Of a DNA stretch of 64,000 bases, positions 23,100-35,800 are shown piece by piece. A model generated the notes under the pieces. It worked only from the letters and a program-made list of their open reading frames with translations. It had not been told where the DNA came from and ran no database searches. The DNA comes from Perkinsus olseni (taxonomy: Eukaryota; Perkinsozoa; Perkinsida; Perkinsidae), in NCBI GenBank assembly GCA_013115135.1, contig JABANP010000157.1:1-64000 (forward strand), given 5' to 3'. A program made the translations under genes and the position numbers. How positions within the stretch are numbered: the stretch's first letter is position 1; each line of letters begins with the position of its first letter.

Positions 23100-25723
23100 T
23101 AACAAATGGACAGAGACACAAAGGCCTTTCAGGCGGATCTTTGGGACGTTAAAGTATCACCCGCACAAAGGCAAGCTCGCTGCGCAATCTTCACGGGCCG
23201 AAGCCGGTGGAGCCCCTTGTGTAAGACAGCTCCACAAGGATGATACTGGCTCGAGCTATTCTCCAGAGGGAGCATGTAGAACGGCTACTGCCGAGAACCA
23301 CAGGGTGTCTGCCGTCCGAACGCGTGCACAGTAATAACAGGAAGTTGGCAGGCGAGAAGACACTCCCAAGGCCAGCAGACTTTTGTGGCGATATGAATCT
23401 GGGGGAGACTGGGCGCCGGATATCGCGCCCTAGCGTCGTCTCCCTCCGCGACGCGGAGTCCGCGTCACGCAGCTCAGGACGACTACCCTAGAAGATGTGG
23501 CAATGCCACGTCTGCTACAGTGGCATGCAGGACTGGCGAGCGCACTGGTACGGAAGAGCGAAGTTTCGCTCTCAATTTTCTCAGCAAGTGAGGCTCACCA
23601 CCGACTGTAGTGGGCAGAGGCTCCCCATCGCCTACAACCTGTGTGCGTCTTCGTTGACGATACCTTCCCGAGTCACTTAAGAACCCAAGTCAGTAAGAGG
23701 TTGAAGTAGTCAAGTCCTACGGGTGTTAACCCACAGAGAACTCAGCAGAGGAATCCACAAAAGACTCGGAAGTCCTTGTAATCCAAGCTTAGCTTAGTAA
23801 TACTAAGCTTCACAAGTAGACAGGGAGACAGTCCGAAGGGTACGCAAGCCCAAATCCAAGGATAACTCCAGCTTCAGGACGAAGCTGAGGAAGTCCCAGG
23901 GAAGAGCTGAAGTAGTCCAAGCGAACTCCATACGCAACGTAGTGGCGTACACAAACGCGAGACGAGACGTGCCAGGGAACATTGTGAGAGTCCTCCAGGA
24001 ACACATTTCGTGGCGCGTGACACAATGAAAGCGCAGCGAGTCCGCACGACACAACCTACTGGTCAAGAAGGCGCGGGCGCACGCTTTCCGAATCGCCCTA
24101 ATCACGGCCAAACACGTCTCAACTACCGGAGGTCCCCGCTGGTCTCAGTGCCCAATGGTGGCGTGGGGGCCACTGGCCAGCAATAGCCGGATCGAAACTG
24201 GGGTCGGGTTTGCGATCATTCATACATCCCCTCCCCGAGTGTGACCGAGGATGGCTCGACGGCGTGCGTCTCCTCTCCTTCATCCTCTTCCCGTTGGTGT
24301 TGTACTGCCGAGACGTGCTATGCCGCATCTTATTAGTCAACTGGGAGTGTGGGTGAGACTGTGGTGTCTATCAGCCCGAAACCCGGAGACCGACCGACAT
24401 CGCCAGGATGTCAAACGCGCCTGGAGTCGGCCGCCAACGCAGCACCGAAGTCACAAGCGCAGTACGCGAGGACACGGGCAATATCTCCCGCCAACTAGCT
24501 GCACTGTAACTCAGTACAGAGTGGCTGTCTGAGACGGGGCTACAAGAAAGGTGAAACCGGACTCGGGAGGAGTTCGGAGAAAACTGATATCCTAAGCGGT
24601 TTTAGGGTGAACGCATGTTCAATAGCATGACGAGGAACGCACGTTTTCCACTCGGACGAACATACGTACAGCGGGCAAGGGCGCTCAAAGGAGCAAGCAG
24701 GGTACTCAGCAGCAATGAAGCTAGTTTTCACTAAGGTGCATACCGAAGGGTAAAAGGAAAAATCTCTCGGGACCGGCTTGGGAGACCTTTGCGTGGCAAG
24801 CTCCGTTGTTGCCAACAACCACAAGCGCATCATTCTGTTGCCGCCATTGTGGCGGATCACATTTATTGCATCTCGGCAGCTGATGCACTTGAGCAACTCA
24901 TTTGGTGTGGTGTCTCCCGAGACAGTCTCGGGATGAGACCAAATCAGCCGCCGTACCTCGCTGGGCTTAGCTATGTTCTGCTGGAATGGAACCCGCTCCA
25001 TACCCACTACATACTCCTCTCTTGCGAAATCCTCTCGGTTCTTCGGAAATCGGTTTCTCCTCTCGCTGCTCGTCGTTTCCTCTCTCACCCTGACAGAGTA
25101 ACTCTGTCCTACTTTGTCGCAGGGGTCTGCTGTTGTCAAGCAGCCCGTGCGAGCGCTCAAAGTCGGCTACCGCATGTTTGAGGGTGATTGGCCTACAGGG
25201 CTCCAACGCCTGCCGACAGAAACAGGAGAAACTGGAGAAACTGGAAAACGCCTACTGGAGCTCGACAACGACCAACCCGAGGGCAACGTACTCACGACCA
25301 AGCGCATCGATTCCTCAATAACACACAAGTCGCGATTCCGAAGACAAATGTTACCGAGTGTTTAGTGTTACGAGAATACCCGCCTCGCACGGATCCTCTC
25401 TCGGTCCATACCACCACCCGCTGCCACGACTTGCAAGCGAAACAAATATCCAAGCTGACCCACGACCGCCGTGACTCACCGGGAGAACTCAACCCGAGCA
25501 GACAGCCTGCCAACGATACTGCAATGGGCAAAATTTGGCACTGGGATTAGATCGGAATACTCATGCTACAATAGCAGTAGACAAAAGCACAGCGGTAGCA
25601 GACTTCTAATATTAGTGGCACAAAATTTCACCGACGACAATCATCGACATGCGGTACCGAACGCCGTCACGTACACGGCTGAAATTCACACAGTTGAAAA
25701 ATAAAACAACGGTAATAATAGTG
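23100..25723. other. Long intergenic region between the two ABCA genes
   Basis: About 2.6 kb with no gene I can support. It should contain the promoter of ABCA copy A and the 3' end region of copy B. A 206-codon minus-strand frame (24540-25160) overlaps a 130-codon plus-strand frame (24789-25181). The minus-strand frame has no ATG at its first position, and neither frame has recognisable domains, so I treat both as chance or unknown. Short repeats such as CCAAG and GTCCTA-like pieces near 23700-23900 look like simple sequence. The region resembles no known mobile element. Confidence 0.4.
23791..23809. repeat. Perfect 9-bp inverted repeat
   Basis: AGCTTAGTA and TACTAAGCT flank a single A. An additional AAGCTT lies immediately before it. 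It sits in the gap upstream of ABCA copy A. A protein-binding palindrome or cruciform is possible, but nothing proves function. Confidence 0.6.
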
Positions 25724-28700
25724 TTACATTATAGAAGGATCGCCTTGAGCGAACCTATTGAATATTTGCTCAAGGGTCGTCTGCGATAGCTGAAAGTCGT
25801 TAAAGCAGAGTTCCTCTTTTACTTTGGAATCAGACAACTTAGAGAAAACTTGACCAAGATTAATGGTACGAGGCAGACTGAATTCCCCAATCTCTCCAAG
25901 GCTTTCGCACTCGGGAGATATGACGGAATGCAACCACTGGAGAACTCTCGTGTGAAGAGTACCGCCAGTGACCGCCGCGGCCAACGCCGAGGCAGTGAAT
26001 ATACGTGTATTATCAGTCTCATTCAAGGTGCCAGTGTTCACGATACTCTGGACGACACGAGGCTCCGTTATATCTGTCACAAGCGTGGTGTGGGAACGAG
26101 ACGAGAAGGAGTGACTTCGTTACCGAGCGCGCCGAGTGAGGTTTGGAGTTCCTCATCGGTCAGTGTCAGCCGGCCATATCTGTCACTTTTCAGAGCGTCC
26201 TCGAGGACTGAGAAATTCTGGAGGAGCTCGGCACTCGAGGCAGGCGACAGCTCGGTGAACGATATCCACAGCTTGAAGCCCTGGCCGTAGTCAGTCTTGA
26301 TCTGCTGGGAAGATCCGATACAGCGGAATTGCCCATCAACCTGAGACACAAAATAATGAGAAGTACAGTGGATGAAAGACTAGTGCACACTCACCTGGAT
26401 GACCATAGTCTCACACAGAGCATCCGCCTCTTCCATGCTGTGGGTAGTGAGCACCACGGCAGACGACTTCGATCGTCCGTGAGCGATCTTGTGGATAACA
26501 TCCCAAATACGTCTATGGACGAGGGTTAATGCGATAGCAGATCAAAAACCACAAGCGACCCACCTTCGAGCATCGGGGTCAACACCGGTAGTCGGCTCAT
26601 CTAGGAAGACCAGGGAAGGATGCCCAACTAAGGCGATGCCAACGCATAGCTTCCGCTGGTTACCACCAGACAGCCTGGTCGCCATCTTGCCAACGTAGCG
26701 CCTGAAAAACGTATGTAGGTCGAATATAAAAAAGTTTTGCGAAAACTTTTGCAGCAGATTCCCGAAGTTTTGCAGCAAAACAGCGAGAGAAACGAAACCT
26801 ACTCAAGTTGGAGAATATTCAGCAAGTCCGCTATATGATCTTTCAGTACAGTAGGTGACACTCCCCGAATTCGACCGTACCTAGGGCACGAGGAAAAATC
26901 ATATTCGGGCGACTTACGGTCGATGCATCTTACAACAAAAGATGCTCCTCGGTAGTGAGCCCTTCTAACAAAGGGCTGTCCTGTGGGCAGTATCCGATAT
27001 TCTTACGTACCTGAAGGGAGTGTGAGTACCAAACTACGCGTATACACGTAGCAGATAGAGACAGAGACTCGATCTTTACCTCATAGACGTTCCCAAGGAG
27101 CGGCTGTCCGACCAGATTGATGTGTCCAGCACTCGGCCTTATCAACCCACAGAGCATCCTGAAGGTGGTGGTCTTGCCGGCACCATTTACTCCCAGTAGG
27201 CCGAAGACTCCACCATCAGCCAGGGCGTAGTTGATGCCTCTCACCGCCCATACCTGATGCATCATCAAATGGCTAGACACTCAGTTGCAAGCCACTTACA
27301 TCGTTCTTCTTCCCTGGGTTGTACACTTTTTTAAGATCCTTGAAGTAGATCATTTGGGTGGTCGGGTCGAGCTTGGATACTCTCTCCTTTTCCGCTATAA
27401 CCCTCTCATCCTCCACACCACGCTTCTCCGGAGGAACGGGCAGGTCTCGATTCGGGTCCCACTTGTCGTCATTCATCTTGTAGTCAATGAGGATGGTCAG
27501 ACCGAAGTAGATCACTCCGAAAAGGAAGAGCATGATGACATCATCACCAGCCACCGCTAGGCACGTATCGAAGGTCTTATCGTCGATACCCTCGAGCTGC
27601 ACCTCGCTGCACGTGTTCAGAATCTGCGAGTCGAATGGGTTACTCTCGACTCTCTCACCCGAGGGGTCATTCAGGAACCCCAAATCCGTGAAGAAGATGC
27701 TCGTTAGAGCTTGTGCCACTGGGAAGGTAGGCACCACTCTGAAGATCCACATCAGAGCGAGACCAATGCCGGGAGCCACGACTCCGTAATACAGGATAGC
27801 CACTACGAACGAACCAATTAGGCCACACCCAACACCTGACCCGACCTGGATGTAAGTAGCGATAGTGTTGGTTCGCGACAGGAGGGAGACGAGGTAGTTG
27901 AAGGGGGGCATGGCGAAGCAGAACCGATAAGTAGGGTCCATACAGCGCCCATATTGGCAGGCTCGAGGTATGCTTCGATGTCGAAAATAACGAGCGGAAT
28001 CCACGTCGGGCAGATAGCGATGAAAGTGATGACGAAATCGAAGGTCCAGCTCGATACCCAATAGGTGAGCAGGCCACATCCACTGACGTAAAACTGCTCC
28101 TTGATGCCTCTCGTCTTCTCCATCATTACGTAAGACAGTAATGACCCGGCAACCACCGTGAGGGCTATCGCGAAGTAGCCTCCGACAGCCAGAGTGAGGA
28201 CGAGGTTGCTTCGAGACTTGCTGTTCTGATAGGCCGTATGCGGGAAGGGGTAGTTGATCACACCAGGCGACTCATCCCCAGCCAAGGCGAAGGGCGTCAT
28301 GTGGAGAGCTGTCATATCGGCGAAGACAGACCTCGACGTGACACCCAATGCCGTCACCTCAAACCATGCCGTATCCTCGCCAAGCAGCGAGGCTGAGAAC
28401 CTCAGGATACCCGCACACAAGTTGAGATTCATAGGAGGATCTTCGGAGGGTATCATCTTGTACGGCTGCCACTGATTACAAGCCGTGAACTCATCCGGTG
28501 TCAACGGAGTAGCCGCGCTGATATCTGGCAAGTCCTGTGAGCCCCTCTGGACTCTAACGACCTCAGGATCGCTCAAGTCCCATCGACCGATGATATGCTC
28601 CTGCTGGTAAACATCATAAGGAGTAGAGTCACCCCACCTCAGCCCGAGTCGTCGAGCATCAAACACCGTCACACCGAGGTACTGCAGACCCATGAGGACG

Positions 28701-31700
28701 AGGATGACGAGGAACGGGATGAGCAGAACCGCGAGAGTGCCTCCCCAATTGCGCCGAGAGTACGTCAGACGCCTCGCCATGAGACCAAAGAACTGCTGCA
28801 TAGAGTTGGGCTTCACAGACAGATCATACATGCCCTCGCGCTCCTCAGTCGTGTACGTACGGCTCTTCAGTCTCGACATTTGCTCATCGTCGCCGTGAGA
28901 ACGCCGGGCAACCTAACAGAAAATGAAGGAAATGTCGTGGCGTGTGTTAACGGGAATCCCCTGTCATAACCTGTGAGACTTACATTGAGGAAAACGTCTT
29001 CCATCGTGGTCACCGGATATGCCGTACGACGAAATTTCCTGCTGGGCCTTTACTTCTTCCAGTCCTTCGAAAATCAATGGGAGCTGAGGGGCATTCTCGA
29101 AAGGAATCTGACAGGATATCGGTGAGCTGTCATGGAGACGAACGGTCGATCCCGGAGTAGACAAAAGGACGTGAAACTACCTGTAGGGAGAGTTCCTGAC
29201 CAGCACTCGACCGTACACGGACAGAGGAGGGGTCATCGATACTCTTCTGAACGACATCGATGAGGAGACCATCGGGCACGGTGGAGTCCTTCTTGGCGAT
29301 GCTGAGGGTGTAACCCGTACCTGAGGAGTTCACAATAGAAGGGCGGAGCGGAGGAAGAAAGAAACTCACCAAACTGCTGCTTGAGGAAGCTAGTAGTGCC
29401 GTACGCCATCAGTTTGCCATTCTCCATTATACCAACTCGATCGGCTAAGACGTCTGCCTCGTCCATGTAGTGTGTGGTGATGCAGAGGATCCTTCCTTCA
29501 CGCTTCGATCTCAAGAAGTCCCACATTCTACGCCGAGCGCTCGGGTCCATACCGCTACTCGGCTCGTCTAATATGACCAACTTGGAGTCGCCAACGAAGG
29601 CCAACCCGACCGACAGTTTCCTCTTCATACCACCTGAGGGACGATCAGATGATGAAGACACGACCGGAGCTACTGAGCCTACCTGACAGCGTCTTCACTC
29701 GCGCCCCGAACTTATGCCCGAGTTCTATCTCAGTGGCAAACTCCATAGCGTACTTGTCAGTGGGCAAGCCTCGGATATTGGCGAAAAGCTCGAAGTGCTC
29801 AGACACAGTAAGATCGTCCCACAAGACGTTGTTCTGTGGACAGATGCCCATACTCCGTCTGATGGCAGGCATCTCAGCGGGCACCTCCTTATTGAAGATA
29901 CTAACGGCCTGGGACGAGCACAAAATATCAAAACCAAAAGAATTGAACCCCACCATTCTTACCCCACTCTTCGGCCTTAGCATCCCACTGAGGACATTGA
30001 TGGTGGTGGATTTGCCGGCACCGTTGTGACCGAGAAGGACGAAGAGCTCGTCTCGGTACATGGTCAAATCCAGGCCGTCAACCGCACGGAAGTTGCCGAA
30101 CTCGACCTGAGCGCACAAGCCGTAAAGAGCGTACCCCGCACAGACTGCCTGCTCACCTTAAGATCTCTTATTCGAACCACTTGGCCATCACGTTCCAGCT
30201 TGCCTTGCAGCTCGCCCTTAGGCTTCTCTATTCCCTCATCGATCGTGACACTACTTACTTCAGAGGGTACAGTATCCGTAGTCAAACCACGGGACTGACT
30301 TTCGTCATCATCCTTACCGGCCATCTCCCGCCAGAAGCTTCGAGTGAACAGGAAATAGAACTTGCGGGTCGCACGGTACTCGTGAGGGACAACTTGATCA
30401 AGATAGAGGTACAACAGAGTCCACAATATGAAGTCGACGATGAGCATGACCAACCCCTGCACTAGAGTGAAATCCCGGTAGGCTAGGGTGGCCGAGGGCG
30501 TCTCCTTGCCCAGATAAAGTTGCTGACCGAGGTTCTGGACGATGAGAGTGAACGCGCACTGAGGAAGCAGGCTGATGGCCCACTTGCTCGTCTCGCGCTC
30601 GATCACAGAGACCGTGATAGCAAGCACATAGTAGATGACCGCGGTGAGCGTCGAGCCGGAATTGGGGTTTTCGAACAGTGTCGAAACCGCAAAGGCAAAG
30701 GACATCGACGCGAAGAAGTATAGCAGTGACAGCAGGAAGAGCCAAAGCGCGCTGACTAGCGGGAGAATGACCAACGATAGCGCCGCGACGACGAAGGAGA
30801 ATACAAGGTAGAAGGACACATACCAGAGGTACCACGAGAGGTTATACGGCAGATCGTAGAGGCCCATGATGCGCATACCTGAGAGACTTTTCGTCGTCAC
30901 AATTTACAATGTCCCGCCCAACTTACCCTCTCGAAGCCTTCCCCTTCCTTTCTGAGATGAGCTTCCTCGCGACGGAGAAAGCAGAGAAAGTATACAGAAA
31001 CGGCCCGAGAACATTCCCGAGCAAAATGAGATCGCTTCCCGAACTCCGAGTTTGATAGCTGCTGTAAGGCATCGGATAGACCCCGGCGATAGGCCTATTG
31101 TCTCCTCGTCGATAGTCCATCCACGCTCCCATGAAGGCCGGAAAGTTCAAAGCCTCGTAGTACACCAGGCCGTTGTCATCCGGGTCGCCGTGCTGAATGT
31201 CACCGTTTTCGCCGTACCAAAATCTGTTGTATTCGCTGTAGTCGACGCTGATGGCCTTGAAGCGACCACTGTCACCAATGGTAGCATTGGACATTATCAG
31301 CAGCTCGAAGGGGTTGAAGACATCCATGTAGCCACAGAGCTCGGGAACCCCTATTGAGCCGTAGTCAGAGCGACGGACATACTCTCGGGGATCGTCGATA
31401 GATGTAGAGACGGTTATCGTCGGGAACCCATCGCACTGGGGCAGGTTGAACCCCTTGAAGATCGACTCGAAATTGTCGTTCAGATAGGTGGCGAAATTCT
31501 CGGCCTGTCTCGTTCCAGCCGGTCCGATGGCTAGAGTCTGGCAGGCACAAGTTAGCAGCACCGTGACAGAGTTGGACTTGTTGAAGAAGTCCACGTAGGG
31601 AGTCAACGCTTCCAACTGAGGGTAGTCATCATAGGCCTTTCGGAGGCCAGAAGCATAGAACAGGGATCCATTCCTCTGACCGCCCCAGGACGTGTAGGGG

Positions 31701-32121
31701 TAATCAGCGTCAGGCTGAGAAAAGAACACAAATATGCGCAGAAAGTGATTCGACTCCGGACTTACGAAGGTCTCCAAATCACGTGAACTGGGATTCACCA
31801 GCGGGGCGACAACAAAGCAAACCACAGCCACAAACAGCGGCAGTAGGATCTCGCAACATACGGTGATCTTAGATCTCCGCGAGAGTATGAAATTTTTCTT
31901 CGACAGCGCAAATATCTGAGACAGTGCAAAGCCTTCCTCGAGAATGCCTACCAGCCGGCCTCCTCAGTGGACTACAAATACGCAGAAGATATCCACGTGA
32001 TCGAACGAACTCGACATTAAGTCAATACGGCCAGTCACCCGCGGTGACGGTGCCTTACCTGCTTGCGCAGCAGCCCCTTAGAGGGGTTCGACTCAGATCC
32101 TGCAGTCGTTGCTGCAGCCAT
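25724..32121 (-). CDS. ABCA-type full ABC transporter, tandem copy B
   Basis: The start is the ATG at 32119-32121. The first exon encodes [20 protein letters not shown] and meets a GTAAGG donor. It joins in phase to [15 protein letters not shown] and the first membrane helix (31800-31920). TMD1 continues in a long exon (30923-31831, large loop) and a helix cluster (30064-30900). NBD1 has [19 protein letters not shown], the split [25 protein letters not shown] and TTHYMDEAD (about 29400-30118). TMD2 lies at 27300-28879. NBD2 has [44 protein letters not shown] and TTHSMEEAD. The stop is at 25724-25726 after GDPSIM. One missing T (GGTTC for GGTTTC, about 27922) shifts TMD2 exactly between TLLIG and [10 protein letters not shown]. 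It is a paralogue of copy A, with tracts of near-identical DNA. Substrate unknown. Confidence 0.87.
26730..26750. repeat. Perfect hairpin inside an intron of ABCA copy B
   Basis: AAAAGTTTT and AAAACTTTT flank GCG. A second small palindrome, GTTTTGC-A-GCAAAAC, follows within 35 bases. Both lie in the intron between the two parts of NBD2. Copy A has a shorter intron here without this hairpin. Confidence 0.6.
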
Positions 32122-32807
32122 GCACAAGATAACAAAACTGCGGAAATATCACCTCGGACGTAAACAGTCTGACAGGCTCAGCTGGCAAGTATTACGGTAA
32201 ACCTTTCCTCAGTTTCGATGGTAGCCACTTTTGTCGCGCAGTTTCGCAGTGCACGCATGCGCAAGCACGCACGCGTAACTGCCAGAAATTTACTGAAGCC
32301 AATTTAGCGCTCGAGGTACCACTCCATGACAAAATATTAGACGCTGTAGAATCGGACTCCCACTCAGCGGTTGAACAGTAACCACTCGCGGAGGTATGCT
32401 AGGGAGTAAGGCTTTCCCAGGCTAGTGGGTCAACCTCCAGCATTGAAGCACTCTGCGCTACACAAATCTTCATCGGGGGACACGAGCTGACACAATACAG
32501 AGAGGGGATCTGCCAGACTACCCGGGCACAGGGAATCTTAGTTGCGACAGACTGTAACCCAATAGCCACCTGGGAGCACTCGCACCGAAAAACCCTGAGA
32601 ATAGAGCTTCCTGAGTAAGGCCCCGTAAGGCGCAGGTGCCTGGCTGAACGGAAGTGCTGAGAGACTGAGACGAGCCATGCCTCGAGATATTTCTCGGACT
32701 CGCACTGCTTGCTAGTTCCTTCATTTCTCGAGTCGGATAAGAAGCCTCGGGACTGCTCTTGGGTATAATCGCTCCTCAGGCAGCGTTCGTCTCATCTTTA
32801 CCAGCCC
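32122..32807. other. Divergent promoter region between ABCA copy B and the phosphodiesterase gene
   Basis: The two flanking genes point away from each other, so this about 0.7-kb region must carry both promoters. I see no canonical TATA box that I would commit to and no conserved gene. The phosphodiesterase gene may begin inside it, since a CAG/GC acceptor-like site occurs near 32780. Confidence 0.4.
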
Positions 32808-35800
32808 ATGCTGTGGTTGTGGATGATATTCTCAGAGGAGGGGCATCTACGCGTCCCGACGCTCAAGAACTATCTACTCCAAAACAATGATTTCACCAAG
32901 GCGTTTTTCTACGAAGATCACCTGCCGCCTTACCAGCGCCTGAAGTGGTAGGAAGCTGTTACGGACTTGCTCGAACGAAAAAAGCCGTGTCACAATTTAA
33001 CTGCGTATTGACCTGACTTATTCGTTGACCTGGTAACGAAGGATATCCGTTATGCGAGCTTCGAGCTCCGACCTCGGATTCGCCCCACGGCCAGATGAAG
33101 GTACCAGCGTGCAGCAAGGCTTGCCTGTTACTTCCTTCTCCTACTAACTGTATCCGCGAGGATGGCAACTTTGGGGTTACAAGCTGAGAGCTCTAAGCTA
33201 GAGCCCAGAGCCGCGTGCCGAGAAGCTTGCGAAGAGGTAACCTTTTTCAAGTCATTCGCGAGAACCTCTGATCACGATTGTGTACCATTGGTCGCTCCAT
33301 CCTGTGTGATTCGGGCCGGTCACAAGAAGCATACCACAGGCCCACTACCCGTTTGGATCGCTCTGCAAGGACCTCGAAGGTCTCTCTGCTGTCACAATCA
33401 CTCGCCACGGCAACCAGTACGACAGACTGTTCTACTTCCCAGTACCCCCAGAAGACTGCGCAGGAGACCCCGAGAACTGTCCAGCTTATGCTGTCTACCT
33501 TCAATGGTGAGCAAACCATGGTCCCTTCACGTCGGGCTGGTTGACAACCACTGGAGATATCGATACATAGCTTGAGGATCTAGCTCGACGAATCGGTAAT
33601 CGAGTCACTTACTAGCGTCTGGAGAAACTTCACTACTGGTGGCAATACGGATGTGACTCTCAAGCGTTTCGGCCTCTGGAGAGGATAGGGTATACCTTTC
33701 TTCCTGCTCTCAGTCGAGCGTTCGTCGATACTCCCTCGTCCAGTAAGGATATCATCTTATCGAACGGAAGCATCAGGAAACAGCGCCATGAAATCTGTTT
33801 CAACGCCTGCCGTAGGCCAGGCAATGATACGGAGGAAGTAGGGCGTCCAACCTTCTGCACACTCAAGAGTATTGCGGTGATTCAGAATGGCTTCATCGGT
33901 CTTGACGCTCGGCCCCCATGCGCTGCCAATTCTGATACCGCTGACCTCCTCTGTGTTTCCTCCGACGACGGGTGAGAAGCGGTTCCCACACAATCCGACC
34001 ACAGTGACACAAAGCGATGGCATAGGTATGAATCACAGCTCGTGTTTCTATGGCGGGTACCTGTGCTTTTCTGGTGGCCACGAGGACAGCCGCTTCGAAC
34101 GGGGATGCACCAGCTGGAGCCTTGTGAGTGCACTCGCCCGACACTGTCAAGCACAGTTCATGCGGTCCCTTGCAGTTATGGCTGGGCATCCTTATCGCCA
34201 ATGTCATCCAAGCCATTACAGAAATGATGATATTCTACGTCACCGGTCTGGTCGAGGATGTTCGAGTATATTCCGAAGCTCGAAATAAATGTCTTGGTCA
34301 CAGCGCCCTCACGGTAAAGCTGTTTCCTCCTGGTCAATGACTTCTTCGTATCAGCCCCTAGCACCGTGTCGGCGTGGCATGCAGCACGTTACATCAGGCG
34401 GGCTCGACAATAGTTCGTGCGTTGGCTGAAATTGCTCTACTAACCGCCCCCGTGCAGGTGTACTTTCTCGCGATCATAATATTGCTGTTTCAACCCCGCT
34501 GCAAATCGCCGAGACAACTGGACGTGGTCTTGATGTCCTCGTCACAGTAGTTCTAAGCCTCCTCATGGACCAAGTAAACCTACCCCGCCCTTTTATCCCT
34601 TGTTCCGGAGCGTGAGGTATGAGTTGTCAGGCAAAAAACTTTGTTGTACAGCCAGTCATTTGGTGGGTGCTGATAAGAAGGTGAGACCAGGCCCGTTCGA
34701 GACGAGGGCTGCTTCGATGAATTGTGAGACCTCCCGGAACCACTGGGGATCTTCGCGTGAAAGGCGCCAGCTCGGGGTGTCTATCGCGCTTGCCTCAGAT
34801 GTGGGACCATTTTCCCCGGCATACAGGAGTATAACGAAGAATATCTCCTCCAGTGGGACCTACAGGATTCCCTGGTGAACCCCTCCTTCTTGGCGGCTCA
34901 TGGTGCCGACCTTCAGACTAGGTGATGAGCGCCCGGATGAAAGTCCAGCTGTTCTTCGAAACCAAGAGGGTCACGCTTGCTACCAACTATCTCGTCGGCG
35001 GCTACGCTATTCTCATACTGAGCCAGCTGGCCACGCAAGATTACTGGGAAGGCGTCACAGTTATCGAGAATATTTACAAGTGAGCGACCACCGTGTCCAT
35101 GCTCGAGAGCGATGCCAGATGGACCGACTTCGCCACGGTCTGCATCTTCATGGTGGAGATCACCTTCAAGACTTTCGCCTACTGGGTGCAGTTCTGGATG
35201 GACCCTTGGAACTTCGTCGACAACATCGTGGTCATAGCGAGCTTCATCGTCGCCAGTGAGCTGCCCTTGAAGATTCCCCATAATCACTGATTAGCGTGCC
35301 TTAGTCATGGCTGCTGAGATGAAGGGGCTGGGTCTCCTCCGGCTACTCAAGTTGCTCAGAATCATGGTCGTCATTCGCAAGGTGATGAGATGAGATATCC
35401 GCCTGTTAAGTCAGACTGCGCCGCGCTTTCAGGTCTCAGAAGGCCGGAAGAAACTGAAGGATTTGAAGACTAAGTCAGCCGTCACCGTGGGCTCCTACGT
35501 GGACAAAGTGGGCACCGCTCAAAGGAGATGGTCGATGCCTCGGCAGGCCGTGGCTAGGTACTGGAGCTGATAGAAGAGCTGCAGACAGCTAAGTATCTGC
35601 CACCACACCTTAAGGACGACTTAGATTGGGTTAAAGTGGGATATGATAATTTGCAAGTCGCCCCACCAGCTCGGTTAGGACGTTATCGTGTGCAACAAGC
35701 TGTATGAGGTCAGCATTGACGCGGACACAACAGAAGCCAACAGCGTAAGCATCGAAGCAGCGCACGGCAAACCAGCTGAGTATTGCTTCGAGCATGACCG

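Noticed and set aside
24540..25160. 206-codon minus-strand open frame between the ABCA genes
   Set aside because: It has no ATG at the first position, no domain, and an equally long frame overlaps on the other strand. Length alone does not support a gene here.
32940..32955. In-frame TAG after YQRLKW as a nonsense mutation or readthrough site
   Set aside because: TG|GTAGGA is a usable splice donor at exactly this point, so an exon end is simpler.
35000..35100. In-frame TGA after ENIYK suggested stop-codon reassignment
   Set aside because: A short GT-AG intron (about 35079-35108) restores the frame to NDARWTDFATVC, and other genes use TGA, TAA and TAG as normal terminators.
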